Notes: generated by a model not told the origin, from the letters alone. Shown: positions 24,401-33,818, numbered from the stretch's first letter. The stretch: DNA of 64,000 bases from Myxococcus guangdongensis (GCF_024198255.1 NZ_JAJVKW010000001.1:992001-1056000); one strand, 5' to 3'. Numbers and translations: made by a program.

Positions 24401-25201
24401 TCAGCCCCAGCGGCTGACCAGGCGCTCCCGGTCCAGCAGGCGGATGCTCGCCCACAGCAGCACCAGGTCGAGCACCAGCACCACCGCGCCCTGGAGCGCG
24501 TAGTACATGAACCCCGCCTTCAGGACGCCGGCCACCTGACCGCCCACCATTCCGACGAGCGGCAGGACGACGAGCGCGGAAATCTGCTGCGCCATGCGGG
24601 CTTCGCTCACCCGGGCGGAGATGAGCACCGCCACGCCGTTGCCGAAGAAGGCGAACAGGGGGGCAATCACCAGCACACCGAAGGTCCACAGCGCGTTGGG
24701 CATCAGCGGCCCCTGGACCAGTGGCCACGCGACGATGTCCACGCCCACGCTGAACACCAGAAAGGCCGCCCACGTAATCACCACCGCGGGCACCAGCGAC
24801 GCCAGGCTCTTGCCCGCCACCAGCTCCGCGGCCGTCACCGGCGAGGCGAGCAGCGGCTCCAGCGTCCTGCGCTCCTTCTCCCCCGCCACGCTCTGCGAGG
24901 CGATGAGGATGGGCACGAAGATGGGCATCACCAGGAACAGGCCGAACCAGTCGGTGAGCGTCTTGTCGATGAGGAAGCGCGCGGCCGACGCGCCCAAGGG
25001 CAGCGAGGAGTCATAGAACTGCGCCACGCTGCGCAGGTCCGCCTGGTTGGGCGTGTTGACGTACGTCCACACCACGATGATGGGCACCGTCACCATCACG
25101 GTGGGCAGCACCGCCATGGACACCAGCAGGCCCACGTTCTTGCGCAGGTCCAGGAAGTCCTTCCAGAACACGGCCAGGGCCCGGCGCGGACGGAATGCCA
25201 C
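24401..25201 (-). CDS. ABC-2 type transporter permease
   Basis: 266 residues from GTG 25201, two bases after the ATPase stop. About six transmembrane segments, with the ABC-2 permease signature around SQSVAGEKERRTLEPLLASPVTAAELVAGK, typical of NatB/CcmB-like exporter permeases. Large extracytoplasmic loop after the first helix (about 40-85). Together with the ATPase at 25204 it forms a two-component exporter. Substrate unknown. An ArnT-like glycosyltransferase gene lies directly upstream in the same operon. Confidence 0.88.
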   Translation of the reverse strand: MAFRPRRALAVFWKDFLDLRKNVGLLVSMAVLPTVMVTVPIIVVWTYVNTPNQADLRSVAQFYDSSLPLGASAARFLIDKTLTDWFGLFLVMPIFVPILIASQSVAGEKERRTLEPLLASPVTAAELVAGKSLASLVPAVVITWAAFLVFSVGVDIVAWPLVQGPLMPNALWTFGVLVIAPLFAFFGNGVAVLISARVSEARMAQQISALVVLPLVGMVGGQVAGVLKAGFMYYALQGAVVLVLDLVLLWASIRLLDRERLVSRWG

Positions 25202-25203
25202 GG

Positions 25204-26121
25204 CTACGCTCCCCCTTCGCGAAGCAGGTCCAGGTACACCTCTTCCAGGGGCCGCTGCGCCGGCACCGCGCTGTGCACCCGCGCGCCCGCTCCCACCAGG
25301 CACGCCAGCACGTCCGGCGCCTGCGAGTCATCCTCCAGCATGACCCGCAGCCGCATGCCTTCGGTCAGCACGTTGGGCGCGAAGGGCAGCGACGCGAGCA
25401 CGTTGCGGTAGCGCTCCGCCTCGCCCTCCACGCGCACCTCCAGCGCCTGCCCCGCGCGCCGCAGCTCACGCACCGGCCCCATGAGCAGCAGCCGCCGCTT
25501 CACCACCGCGACGCGCTCGCACAGCCGCTCCACCTCCGCGAGGTTGTGCGAGCACAGGACAATCGTGCGCCCCTCCGCGGCCAGCTCCGCCACCGCGTCG
25601 CGCACCGTGCGCGCGGACTCGGGGTCCAGGCCGCTCGTCGGCTCGTCGAGGAAGATGACCTTCGGGTCGTGCACCAACGTGCGGACGATGGCCAGCTTCT
25701 GGCGCATGCCCTTGGAGAAGCCGCCCACCGGCTCCAGCTCGCGGTCCGCCAGACCGAAGCGCGCGAGATAGTGCCGCGTGCGAGGCCACGCCTTCGCCTC
25801 GTCCAGCTCGTGCAGCTTCATGAAGAAGCGCAGGTTCTCCCGCGCGGTGAGCCGGTCATAGAGGCCGGGCTGCTCGGTGAGCAGTCCCACCACCTTGCGC
25901 AGCGCCTCGCCGTCGCGGTCCACCCGGTGGCCCCACACGGACACCTGACCCTCGCTGGGAGTCAGCAGGCCGGTGAGCATGCGCACCGTCGTCGTCTTCC
26001 CGGCGCCGTTGGGGCCGAGCAGGCCGAACACCTCGCCCGGCCGCACGTGGAAGGTGAGCCCCTCCACGGCGACACGTTCGCCGAAGCGCTTGCCCAGCCC
26101 CTGGACGTCGATGCCGCTCAA
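25204..26121 (-). CDS. ABC transporter ATP-binding protein
   Basis: About 305 residues. Walker A GPNGAGKTTT, Q-loop LLTEQPGLYDRLTARENL, signature FSKGMRQKLAIVRTL, Walker B KVIFLDEPTSGLDP and switch His (LCSHNLAEVERL) are all present. The C-terminal about 90 residues are an accessory domain. The likely start is a TTG at 26121 that overlaps the preceding stop (ATTGA), since no ATG or GTG is placed better and the conserved sequence begins ten residues later. It pairs with the permease downstream to form an exporter. Confidence 0.9.
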   Translation of the reverse strand: MSGIDVQGLGKRFGERVAVEGLTFHVRPGEVFGLLGPNGAGKTTTVRMLTGLLTPSEGQVSVWGHRVDRDGEALRKVVGLLTEQPGLYDRLTARENLRFFMKLHELDEAKAWPRTRHYLARFGLADRELEPVGGFSKGMRQKLAIVRTLVHDPKVIFLDEPTSGLDPESARTVRDAVAELAAEGRTIVLCSHNLAEVERLCERVAVVKRRLLLMGPVRELRRAGQALEVRVEGEAERYRNVLASLPFAPNVLTEGMRLRVMLEDDSQAPDVLACLVGAGARVHSAVPAQRPLEEVYLDLLREGGA

Positions 26122-28427
26122 TCGATGGTCACCAGGACGAACTTGTTGTTGATGTCCCGGTCCACGGGCGTGACGACCTTGTCCGGGCCCACCGCGTTGC
26201 GCAGCGTGGAGAGCATCTTCTGCTCGGCGAGCACCCACTCGCGTCCGGGCCGCGCCACCAGCGAGCGCAGCTTCGCGTTGTAGTCGCCGCTGCGGTACTG
26301 CTCCACGGTGTTGCTGGAGTAGAGCGTCTCGCCGCGCCAGTTCATCAGGTACGCGACGATGGGCTCACCCTCCTGCCGCTGCGCGTAGTAGCGCCAGAAC
26401 AGGTCGCGCTGCGTCCAGTGGTGGGACAGGTCCACCCAGTGGTTCCAGTTGAACCAGAGCGCGAAGCCGGCCGCCAGCATCCAGAAGGTGCCGAACAACA
26501 TCGTCCGCGCGCGCATCAGCGTGGCCACCACCGCCATGGCGCCCGCCACCGCGAAGACGAAGCCCAGCGCGCCCTTGATGTTGACGGGCTCCGACAGCGA
26601 GCGCAGCAGCGAGTCATCACCGGCCGGCGCCCTGAACCCGCGCACCGCCATCAGCACGCCCACGATGGCCACCACGCCCGCCATCAACTGCAGCGACGAG
26701 CGGCCCTCCGGCTCCGCCTTGAGCGACTGCCACCCGAGGAACGCGGCCGCCGCCGCCACCGCGACGCCGATGAGGCCCGTGGCGGACACCTTCGCGCCGG
26801 AGGCCACCGCCGTCAGCGTGGCCGCGCCCGCCAGGAGCAAGAGCAACGCGACGGCGCGCGAGCCCGGCGTCACCTTCTCCCGCGTCTTGGGCGAGAAGGC
26901 CTCGAAGGAGAGGTAGACGCCGAAGGCCAGCAGCACCAGCGTCACCAGGTCTCCGGTCCACAGCGCGCGGGAGAAGAACGCGATGGGCCGGGTGACGAGG
27001 TCCTGGGGATAGGGGCGCTCGTAGTTGTAGACGAACAGGTCCGTGAAGTTCTTCGGGTTCTCCGCCAGGTCCTTGCCCACGAGCACGAAGAGGACCAGGC
27101 CGAAGATGAGGCTCACCGCGTGCGTGGGGATTCCGTCCTCCCACAGCCGGTCGATGAACAGCGCGATGAGCACCGCGAGGCCCGGCAGCACGGGGAAGAC
27201 GTAGTGGTGGAACTTGGTCGCGCTGGAGGCCAGGAGCCAGAAGGCGAAGGCCACCCAGATGACGGTGATGAGCGCCAGGTGGTCCGACTTCTTCTCCGAG
27301 CGCAGCTTCAGCTTCGCCACGACGGAGAACGCGCCGGGCAAGAGCGCCACCCAGGGGAAGATGCCGAAGCCGCCCTGCTCGATGAAGTAGATGAACGTGC
27401 CGCCCGGCGTGGTGGTGTGCACGCCCGCGGTGAGGCGGTTCAGGTGGTCGTGCACGAAGAAGCGGTACCAGAAGAGCTTGCCCTCGTCGTCCACGCTCTT
27501 GAAGAGCGACATCACGACGTACCAGGGCGCGGCCACCGCGAAGAACACCAGGATGCCCGTGCCCAGCTTCATCTTGAACATCTGGCCCCAGAGCACCGGC
27601 ATCGGCTGGCGCCCCTCGCGCACGTCCTTGCGGAAGCCGCCGTCCGTCAGCCAGCGCAGGTGCGCATCCAGGCTCGCGCCGTCCCACGGGATGACCGCCA
27701 GCGCCGCGTAGAGCACCAGGATGACAGCCGGCAGGCCCACGCCGAGCAGGCCCTTGGCCAGGGTGGACAGGCCCGCGAAGACATAGAAGCCGTACCACCA
27801 CGCCGCGCGGTGCTTCGTCGAGTCATCCAACTGGCCGATGAGCGCGCACGCCATGGCGCACACGAACGTGGTGACGAAGGGCGTGTCCGTCACCGTCTGC
27901 CGGGTGAGCAGGAAGTACAGCGGCATGGTGGCCAGCACGAAGCCGGTGGCCAGACCCGCGCGGCGGCTCACCACGCGCGAGACGGCCAGCGACAGCAGCG
28001 TCACCGCGGTGATGCTCAGGAGCACGAAGGGCATGCGCATGCCCCACTCCGTGTACAGGCCCAGCGCGCCGCCGGCTCGCACGGTGCCCACCACCTGCAT
28101 GCCCAAGGCCTGCATCCACATGGTGAGCGGCGGCTTGGAGAAGAACCACGCGTTCTCCCAGAAGGGGAACACGTAGTCGCGCCGGACGATCATCATCCGC
28201 GCCACTTCGCCGTAGTGCGTCTCCCAGCAGTCCCACAGGCCCACCGCGCCCAGGTACGGCAGGAAGAGCAGGGCCGCGAAGAAGGCCGTGGAGGTCACCA
28301 CGCGCCAGGTGGTCGGCAGCGCCAGCCAACGCCGCATCCAGGGCGCCGAGAGAAGCTCCTTGCCGAGGATGGACTCGGCGAAGGTCTGCGCTTGCTGCTG
28401 TTCCTGCTGTTCGCCGTCGCTCGCCAC
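26118..28427 (-). CDS. ArnT-like family 39/PMT glycosyltransferase
   Basis: 769 residues, around 13 transmembrane segments. Motifs LGAVGLWDCWETHYGEVARMM (the Asp/Glu-rich first loop of GT39/ArnT enzymes), RRDYVFPFWENAWFFSKPPLTMW and FVLATMPLYFLLTRQTVTDTP fit lipid-linked sugar transferases. These enzymes move sugars such as Ara4N from undecaprenyl phosphate onto lipid A or proteins on the periplasmic side. An unusual membrane insertion (residues about 480-640) is present, and the C-terminal 120 residues form a soluble domain. GTG 28427 has AGGAG upstream; a good promoter is at 28489-28517. The stop overlaps the ABC ATPase start, so transferase and exporter are cotranscribed. Confidence 0.85.
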   Translation of the reverse strand: MASDGEQQEQQQAQTFAESILGKELLSAPWMRRWLALPTTWRVVTSTAFFAALLFLPYLGAVGLWDCWETHYGEVARMMIVRRDYVFPFWENAWFFSKPPLTMWMQALGMQVVGTVRAGGALGLYTEWGMRMPFVLLSITAVTLLSLAVSRVVSRRAGLATGFVLATMPLYFLLTRQTVTDTPFVTTFVCAMACALIGQLDDSTKHRAAWWYGFYVFAGLSTLAKGLLGVGLPAVILVLYAALAVIPWDGASLDAHLRWLTDGGFRKDVREGRQPMPVLWGQMFKMKLGTGILVFFAVAAPWYVVMSLFKSVDDEGKLFWYRFFVHDHLNRLTAGVHTTTPGGTFIYFIEQGGFGIFPWVALLPGAFSVVAKLKLRSEKKSDHLALITVIWVAFAFWLLASSATKFHHYVFPVLPGLAVLIALFIDRLWEDGIPTHAVSLIFGLVLFVLVGKDLAENPKNFTDLFVYNYERPYPQDLVTRPIAFFSRALWTGDLVTLVLLAFGVYLSFEAFSPKTREKVTPGSRAVALLLLLAGAATLTAVASGAKVSATGLIGVAVAAAAAFLGWQSLKAEPEGRSSLQLMAGVVAIVGVLMAVRGFRAPAGDDSLLRSLSEPVNIKGALGFVFAVAGAMAVVATLMRARTMLFGTFWMLAAGFALWFNWNHWVDLSHHWTQRDLFWRYYAQRQEGEPIVAYLMNWRGETLYSSNTVEQYRSGDYNAKLRSLVARPGREWVLAEQKMLSTLRNAVGPDKVVTPVDRDINNKFVLVTID

Positions 28428-28488
28428 GGGTGATGGGCTCCTTGAGTCGTTTCGGGCGGTTGCCTGCGCACCACGGGCAGGACGCGGC

Positions 28489-28517
28489 CTTATAACTCCG
28501 CCACCCCCGCCGGTCGA
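28489..28517 (-). promoter_or_regulatory. Sigma-70 type promoter for the glycosyltransferase-ABC exporter operon
   Basis: On the minus strand TCGACC (-35) is followed by 17 bases and TATAAG (-10), reading towards the glycosyltransferase gene. The start would be near 28482, giving a leader of about 55 bases before GTG 28427. AT-rich TATAAG is conspicuous in this GC-rich DNA. Confidence 0.55.
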
Positions 28518-28665
28518 CCTCCGCCAGAGGCACACCGTGAGGGAGCTTGCGCGCCATTGTGCAGGAGCCTGCACGGAAGAGGGAGGCCCACATGCCGCGA
28601 GCCCGGGGAGCGGCCGGGGGCACGGGCCTTGTAACGGCCGCCTCCGTCCGGTTCGCGGAGGCTCC

Positions 28666-30156
28666 ATGCTCGTGTCAGCGGTGACGTTGGGTTGTGCCTT
28701 GTTGCTCGCTCAGTGGGAGGGAGCGCCCCCCGCCGGGCCTGGTCCCAGCCAGGACAGGGATGCACCCGTGCGGCCCACGCCTCCCCTCCTCACGCCCACC
28801 ATCCCGCCCCCCGCCGCGACCCCGCCCCCGGAGACGCCCTTCCAGCCCCAGCCGGCGGACGGGCAGCCTCTCCAGAAGCCACCTCCTCCCGGGGAGCAAC
28901 CCGCGCCCCCACCCTCCGAGGAGCCGCCTGCCTCGCTCGACGACGCGGCCCCTTCCACCGGGCCGCTGTTCGAACACACCCCGGACGAAGGTGTGCCCCT
29001 CGTCGCGTCCGCCATCCAGCCTCCGGCCCACCCGCTGCCCGTGCAGGACCCGGAGCGGCCCGTGGTGTGCCTCACGTTGCCGCCCACGCCCGCGGTTCCC
29101 TCGGGGTACTGGCGGGCCCAATGTGACTCCCGCGAGCGACGCTGCCTCATCGCCCCGCAGCACGAGCTGGACATGGACGGGCGGGAGACGGACCGAATGC
29201 TGGAGCGCGCTCGCGGTTGCATCCTCGAGCGCGACACGTCCATCCCCGCGGATGCGCTGCGCCAGTACCGGCTGGAGCCCTCCATCGCGGACGCGCCACC
29301 CGGCTGGTACCGCGATGAGCGTGGCCGGGTGATGCAGTTCAACTTCGACCTGCACCGCCGCATCTGGTTGGGAGGCGCCTGGAGCCCGCTGTGGCGCGAA
29401 GGTGTCCCGCGCGAGGACCGCGTGCGCCTGGACTTCGGCATCGCGTTGGAGATTTCCGAAGAGCGCCACCTGCACCGGCTGCGCGTGCTGGAGACGGAGG
29501 TGGTGTTGGGGCAGCGGACGCTCGACTCGACGCTGCTGCGCTACGACTTCAGCGTCGAGCGGAATGACCCGCTGTTCCGCATCACCACGTTCTTCGGCGA
29601 GCCGCGCCGGTATGACATCAGCCTCGACATGGGCCTGTGGTTGGAGGCGCTGCGCGTGGAGGAGGTGGAGCGCGGCGAGCTGCAAGGCGGCTTCCTCACC
29701 TGGGGCAGCGTGCACGCCACGTTGGACTTGTGGCACTCGCGCGACATGGTGTCGTACGTGCGCGTGCGCGCAGGCCCGTCCGCCGAGCGCGACTACGAGA
29801 ACGACGTCAACTCGCTCGTCCCCGGCGCCGTGTTGGAGGCGGACCTCACGCTGGACCGGGATGGCTTCCATCACCTGCGCGTCGGCGTGGAGGCGGAGAA
29901 GGTCCTCTTGTCGCGCGCCATCCTCGGACGCCCGCTGAGGCCGGAGCGACTCAAGGTCTCCGCGGGCTACGAGCGCATCCTCATCGCCATCAATGACCAG
30001 CCGCTGTCGTTGGTGGTGGATGCCCGCGGGATGTGGCGCAACGACATCCCCTACCTGCCCCAGCGTTGGGAGTGGTCCGCCTCCGCGGGGCTCCGCTTCT
30101 CGCTCTGGGCTCCCGCGCGCCGCTCGGCGCCCACGGCCCAGCAGGCTCGGGACTGA
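28666..30156 (+). CDS. Exported protein with Pro-rich N-terminus, probable outer-membrane protein, function unknown
   Basis: 496 residues from ATG 28666 with GCGGAGG upstream. Short signal-like N-terminus (MLVSAVTLGCALLLAQW), a Pro-rich disordered part to about residue 95, a Cys-containing region (VVCLTLPP, AQCDSRERRCLIAP) and then a 300-residue beta-rich domain. This domain has alternating hydrophobic patterns (RLDFGIALEIS, HRLRVLETEVVLG, YDFSVERNDPLFRITTFF), as in outer-membrane barrels. No named family recognised. The gene at 30163 follows after 6 bases and looks like a partner. Confidence 0.65.
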   Translation: MLVSAVTLGCALLLAQWEGAPPAGPGPSQDRDAPVRPTPPLLTPTIPPPAATPPPETPFQPQPADGQPLQKPPPPGEQPAPPPSEEPPASLDDAAPSTGPLFEHTPDEGVPLVASAIQPPAHPLPVQDPERPVVCLTLPPTPAVPSGYWRAQCDSRERRCLIAPQHELDMDGRETDRMLERARGCILERDTSIPADALRQYRLEPSIADAPPGWYRDERGRVMQFNFDLHRRIWLGGAWSPLWREGVPREDRVRLDFGIALEISEERHLHRLRVLETEVVLGQRTLDSTLLRYDFSVERNDPLFRITTFFGEPRRYDISLDMGLWLEALRVEEVERGELQGGFLTWGSVHATLDLWHSRDMVSYVRVRAGPSAERDYENDVNSLVPGAVLEADLTLDRDGFHHLRVGVEAEKVLLSRAILGRPLRPERLKVSAGYERILIAINDQPLSLVVDARGMWRNDIPYLPQRWEWSASAGLRFSLWAPARRSAPTAQQARD

Positions 30157-30162
30157 AAGCCC

Positions 30163-31044
30163 GTGCTCGCGCTCGGACTCACCCTGCTTCTGGCGGCCAT
30201 GGCCTCCACTCCGGGCGTGGACACGCCCCACGTCGACCCGTGTGCGCCACACGACGCGAACGGTGCCCCCTTCCCCGTCTGCTTCGACCCGGGCGAAGGG
30301 CTGGTGGTGGGCTCGGGCGTCGTGATGAACGACGGCGTCCAGGCGCTGTCCCTGCGCGCGAGCGTGCGTCTGCGCAGCGGCCGCACCAGCCGGAGCAAGG
30401 GCACCCCGTGGTTCAACAACCATCGACTGGTCGACGTGGCGCTGTGGGACGGCGCGCGTCGGGGACTGTCCTTCACCGCCTATGACGGACTGCTGCGCCG
30501 CCACCTGGAGGAGGGCTTCATCCTGATTCCCACCGCGCGCCCGTTGCGCATCCCGTTCCCGTTCGACGTGACGGTGGCGCTGCGCGCGGCCCACCTGGAG
30601 CGGCGCGTCTGGGAGGGGCCGGGGTGGACGTTGGAGACCGGACGCGTGGGGCTGCTGGTGGACCCGATTCGCTCGGAGACCGAGCGCGTCTGGTTCGGCG
30701 TGGGCCCCGCCGCGACCCACACGCTGCGCCACTCGCGCGACGGAACCTCACAGGAGCTGTCCCCCTTCACCTCGCTGATGTTCGACGGAGGGTTGGAGAG
30801 CGAGGACGGGCTGTGGGCCTTGCGCGCCTCGGGGCTCGCGGGGTGGACCCATGGCGTGGATGGAGGCACCCACTTCCGCATGCGCGCGGACGCCTCGCTG
30901 GAGCGGGTGTTCCTCGCCGTGGCGGACCAACCCGTGGCGCTGCGGCTGTCCGGTGGCGCCGTCCGGGGCGATGCGGGCCTCTTCCGACGGGACGCGTGGA
31001 CGGTGGGCGCGACCCTGGTGGTGCGGGCCTTCAGCGAGAGGTAA
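30163..31044 (+). CDS. Exported beta-rich protein of unknown function, partner of the preceding gene
   Basis: 293 residues from GTG 30163, six bases after the previous stop. Signal peptide VLALGLTLLLAAMASTP, then a beta-rich body (FDPGEGLVVGSGVVM, LSLRASVRLRSGR, FDVTVALRAAHLERRVWEG) of the alternating type seen in outer-membrane proteins. The terminal residues (TLVVRAFSER) are not a classical barrel end. Two cysteines lie near the N-terminus (PCAPHD, PVCFD). Function unknown; cotranscription with 28666 suggests joint envelope function. Confidence 0.65.
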   Translation: MLALGLTLLLAAMASTPGVDTPHVDPCAPHDANGAPFPVCFDPGEGLVVGSGVVMNDGVQALSLRASVRLRSGRTSRSKGTPWFNNHRLVDVALWDGARRGLSFTAYDGLLRRHLEEGFILIPTARPLRIPFPFDVTVALRAAHLERRVWEGPGWTLETGRVGLLVDPIRSETERVWFGVGPAATHTLRHSRDGTSQELSPFTSLMFDGGLESEDGLWALRASGLAGWTHGVDGGTHFRMRADASLERVFLAVADQPVALRLSGGAVRGDAGLFRRDAWTVGATLVVRAFSER

Positions 31045-31141
31045 CCAGGCTCGCGGTGTCTCGAGCGGGGCTGTCAGCCCGCGAGGCACGTGGCGTCACC
31101 AGGGAGTCCGCCCCTCGTGGCGGCGCGGAGGGAGGCCCGTC

Positions 31142-32140
31142 ATGGAGAGAAAGCTCGTCTCGATTCAGCGCATCGACCACCTGGAGGACATCCCCGGAGC
31201 CGACAACATCCTGAAGGCGCGGGTGATGGGCTGGGACGTGGTGGTGAGGAGGGGCGAGTTCGCTCCTGGCGATGCGTGCGTCTTCTTCGAAATCGACAGC
31301 CAGCTTCCAGAGGGCAAGGACTGGGCGGAGTTCCTCCGGCCCCGGAGCTTCCGCGTGAAGACGGCGAGACTGCGGGGCGTGTTGTCCCAGGGGCTCGCGC
31401 TGCCGACCTCCATCCTGGGTGGCGAAGTACCGCCCCTCGGCACCGACGTGAGGGACGTGCTGGGCGTCGTGAAGTTCGAGCCCACCCCGTCCGAAGGGAA
31501 CGACGTGGCCGGCCCCTTCCCGGGCCAGGTGCCGAAGACGGATGAGATTCGGCTGCAGTCGGCGCTGGGCGTGCTCGACGAACTGCGCGGCCTCGACTTC
31601 TACGTGACGACGAAGCTGGACGGCACCTCGTCCACGTTCCTGCGGACGCTGGAAGGGGAGCTGGTGGCGTGCTCGCGCAACTGGGCGTTGAAGCCCGGCA
31701 AGCACCCGGCGTGGCGCGTGGCGGAGAAGTACGCGCTGGCCACCGTCCTGCCGCCCGGCTTCGCCATCCAGGGAGAGCTGTGCGGACCGGGCATCCAGAA
31801 GAACCGCCTGGGGCTCGACGCAGTGGACCTGTTCGTCTTCAGCGTCCACGACACACGCACAGGACAGTTCCTGGGCCATGCGGAGCACCTCGCGTTCTGT
31901 GAACGGCACGGGCTGCGCTCGGTGCCGGTGGAGCATGTCGTCATGGGCGATGAGGCACGCGCGTTCGACCACGGCCTGGAGCACTACCTGCGACTGGCCC
32001 AGGGCCTCTACCCCGGGACGAAGAACCGCAAGGAAGGCATCGTCGTCCGGCCGCTCGTCGAGCGCTCCTCGCCCACGCTGGGCGGCAGGCTGTCGTTCAA
32101 GGTCATCAACAACGACTTCCTGCTCAAGGACGAGGAGTGA
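31142..32140 (+). CDS. ATP-dependent RNA ligase, DraRnl (Rnl5) family
   Basis: 332 residues, close to the 342 of Deinococcus DraRnl. An N-terminal OB-like domain (VSIQRIDHLEDIPGADNILKARVMGWDVVV, GDACVFFEIDSQLPE) comes before the nucleotidyltransferase domain, the order special to this family. Motif I KLDGTSSTF carries the AMP-accepting Lys; further motifs are FAIQGELCGPGIQKN (motif III), LFVFSVHD, KEGIVVRPL (motif IV) and LSFKVINNDFLL (motif V). These enzymes seal nicks with a 3'-OH RNA end in duplexes and are thought to act in RNA or RNA-templated repair. No partner repair gene is adjacent. The 3' end overlaps the convergent rhomboid gene by 17 bases. Confidence 0.88.
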   Translation: MERKLVSIQRIDHLEDIPGADNILKARVMGWDVVVRRGEFAPGDACVFFEIDSQLPEGKDWAEFLRPRSFRVKTARLRGVLSQGLALPTSILGGEVPPLGTDVRDVLGVVKFEPTPSEGNDVAGPFPGQVPKTDEIRLQSALGVLDELRGLDFYVTTKLDGTSSTFLRTLEGELVACSRNWALKPGKHPAWRVAEKYALATVLPPGFAIQGELCGPGIQKNRLGLDAVDLFVFSVHDTRTGQFLGHAEHLAFCERHGLRSVPVEHVVMGDEARAFDHGLEHYLRLAQGLYPGTKNRKEGIVVRPLVERSSPTLGGRLSFKVINNDFLLKDEE

Positions 32141-33815
32141 GCCGGCGCCCCCCTTCCAGGATGTCGCCCCGAGGTGGCGATTCCTGGGAGGGATGGGGCG
32201 CGGAGGTCTCCAGCACCGCGCGCAACGCGGCCTCGGCGGCCCGCAGACGTGAATCCTGCGGGTCCACCCGCCTCGCCCGCTCCAGTCGCTCCAGCGCTCG
32301 AGGCAGCGCGCCTCGCGACAGCTCGCAGCGCACGCCCGCCTCGAGCGCCCCCGTGTCGGAAGGACCGTAGGCCTCCGCCTCGTCGGCCGCGTGACAGCCC
32401 TCGTCCACGCGCCCGGCATCGAGCAGCGCCCGCGCGAGCTCCACCCTCGCGCCCACGTGCGAGGGCGACAGGCGCACCGCCTCCGTGAGCGGGAGGATGG
32501 CCTGCCTCGACGCGCCCAACCGACGCAGCACCGCGCCCAGCTCCCGCTGAGGCCCCGCGGAGCCCGGAGACAGGAGCGCCCGTCCCCGCGCCTCACGCAG
32601 CACGGAGGGCTCGTCGAAGCGCAGCTCCGCCACCATCCGGCTCACGATGTCCTGGTACGCGGGCCACTGCGCGGGCCAGATGAAGACCAGGCGGTAGACC
32701 CACTCGCCGCGCGGCACGAAGAAGGCGATGAGCCGCCGTCCGCCCGCGGGCCCATCCAGCTCCGCGCGGAGCCGCAACGCGAGCCTGCCGCCCACCTGCG
32801 TGCTCTGAGGTCCCTGGACGGAGAGCGTCCTTCCCTCGGGGCCAGGGACGCCGAGCGGCAGCGTCTCCTCCTGGAAGTGCCGCGCCTGCGCGAGACCGTC
32901 TCCGGGCTCACCCGCCTCGATGGCCTCCGCGGAGAACGTGGCGCGCCCCAGCCCCGGCAACCCGTTGGAGAACGTGCGCCGCCCCTGCCCATCCACCTCG
33001 CCGCTCCATCCTTCGGGCATCACCACCGCGACGCCGAAGCCGTCATCCCGCTCCACCCGCCAACCCGAGCGCTCCACCACCACCGCGGTCGCCACCGCGA
33101 TGGCCACGAGGACGCCGACCACCGGCCGCAGCACACCCGGCCGCGTCATGCCCTCCAGCTCGCGCGGCTCCAGGAACGCTCCCGCGAGCAGGCCCGTCAC
33201 CAGCCCCCCCAGGTGCCCGGCGTTGTCCACGCCCACGGATGTCCAGCCCATCCAGAGAAACACGAGCACCGTGGGAATCGCGCTCTCCCCGGAGAGCCAA
33301 CGCACGCGGAAGGCGGCGTGTGATCGGTGACGGCGGCCGAGCACGAGCAGCGCGCCCATGCATCCATAGACGAGCCCCGACGCGCCCACGCTCACCGCGC
33401 CAGACCAGGCAAGCGAGCTCGCCATGGTGGTGAGGCCCGCGGCGACGAGCAGCGCGACATAGTCGCGACGTCGGCAGACCTTCTCCAGCGCCACGCCCGC
33501 GGCCACCAGCACGACGGTGTTGAGCGCCAGGTGCAGCAGGTCCCGGTGCAGCAGGTTGGCCGTCGCGAGCCGCCACACCTGCCCCGCCTCCAGCACCAGC
33601 GGCCCCGCCTTGGCGCCCCACCGCACCAGCGCGTCCACGTCGACGGGACCCCGCATCACCAGGGCTCCATGGACTCCCAGGAGGACCCCCGCCAGGGCCA
33701 GCGTGACCCAGGGAAACGACCGAGCGCCCCCCTGCCCGGCCGCTTGACCGATGGACAACAGGCCCGGCTGCCCCACCTGCTGGGGAGAAAGTCCTGTCAT
33801 TTGAGGGGGATGCAT
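32124..33815 (-). CDS. Rhomboid-family intramembrane serine protease with C-terminal soluble and TPR region
   Basis: About 563 residues from ATG 33815 (ATG 33800 also possible). Rhomboid core at about 30-230 has the motif SVGASGLVYGCMGA with the catalytic Ser (GxSG) and NAGHLGGLVTGLLAG with the catalytic His; the first loop has RLATANLLHRDLLHLALN. A separate soluble domain (about 255-420, beta-rich) and a TPR-like helical repeat domain (AILPLTEAVRLSPSHVGARVELARALL, about 440-540) follow. Rhomboids cut transmembrane helices in the membrane plane. The long C-terminal addition is not part of the family core and could recruit substrates. Confidence 0.85.
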   Translation of the reverse strand: MHPPQMTGLSPQQVGQPGLLSIGQAAGQGGARSFPWVTLALAGVLLGVHGALVMRGPVDVDALVRWGAKAGPLVLEAGQVWRLATANLLHRDLLHLALNTVVLVAAGVALEKVCRRRDYVALLVAAGLTTMASSLAWSGAVSVGASGLVYGCMGALLVLGRRHRSHAAFRVRWLSGESAIPTVLVFLWMGWTSVGVDNAGHLGGLVTGLLAGAFLEPRELEGMTRPGVLRPVVGVLVAIAVATAVVVERSGWRVERDDGFGVAVVMPEGWSGEVDGQGRRTFSNGLPGLGRATFSAEAIEAGEPGDGLAQARHFQEETLPLGVPGPEGRTLSVQGPQSTQVGGRLALRLRAELDGPAGGRRLIAFFVPRGEWVYRLVFIWPAQWPAYQDIVSRMVAELRFDEPSVLREARGRALLSPGSAGPQRELGAVLRRLGASRQAILPLTEAVRLSPSHVGARVELARALLDAGRVDEGCHAADEAEAYGPSDTGALEAGVRCELSRGALPRALERLERARRVDPQDSRLRAAEAALRAVLETSAPHPSQESPPRGDILEGGRRLTPRP

Positions 33816-33818
33816 GAC

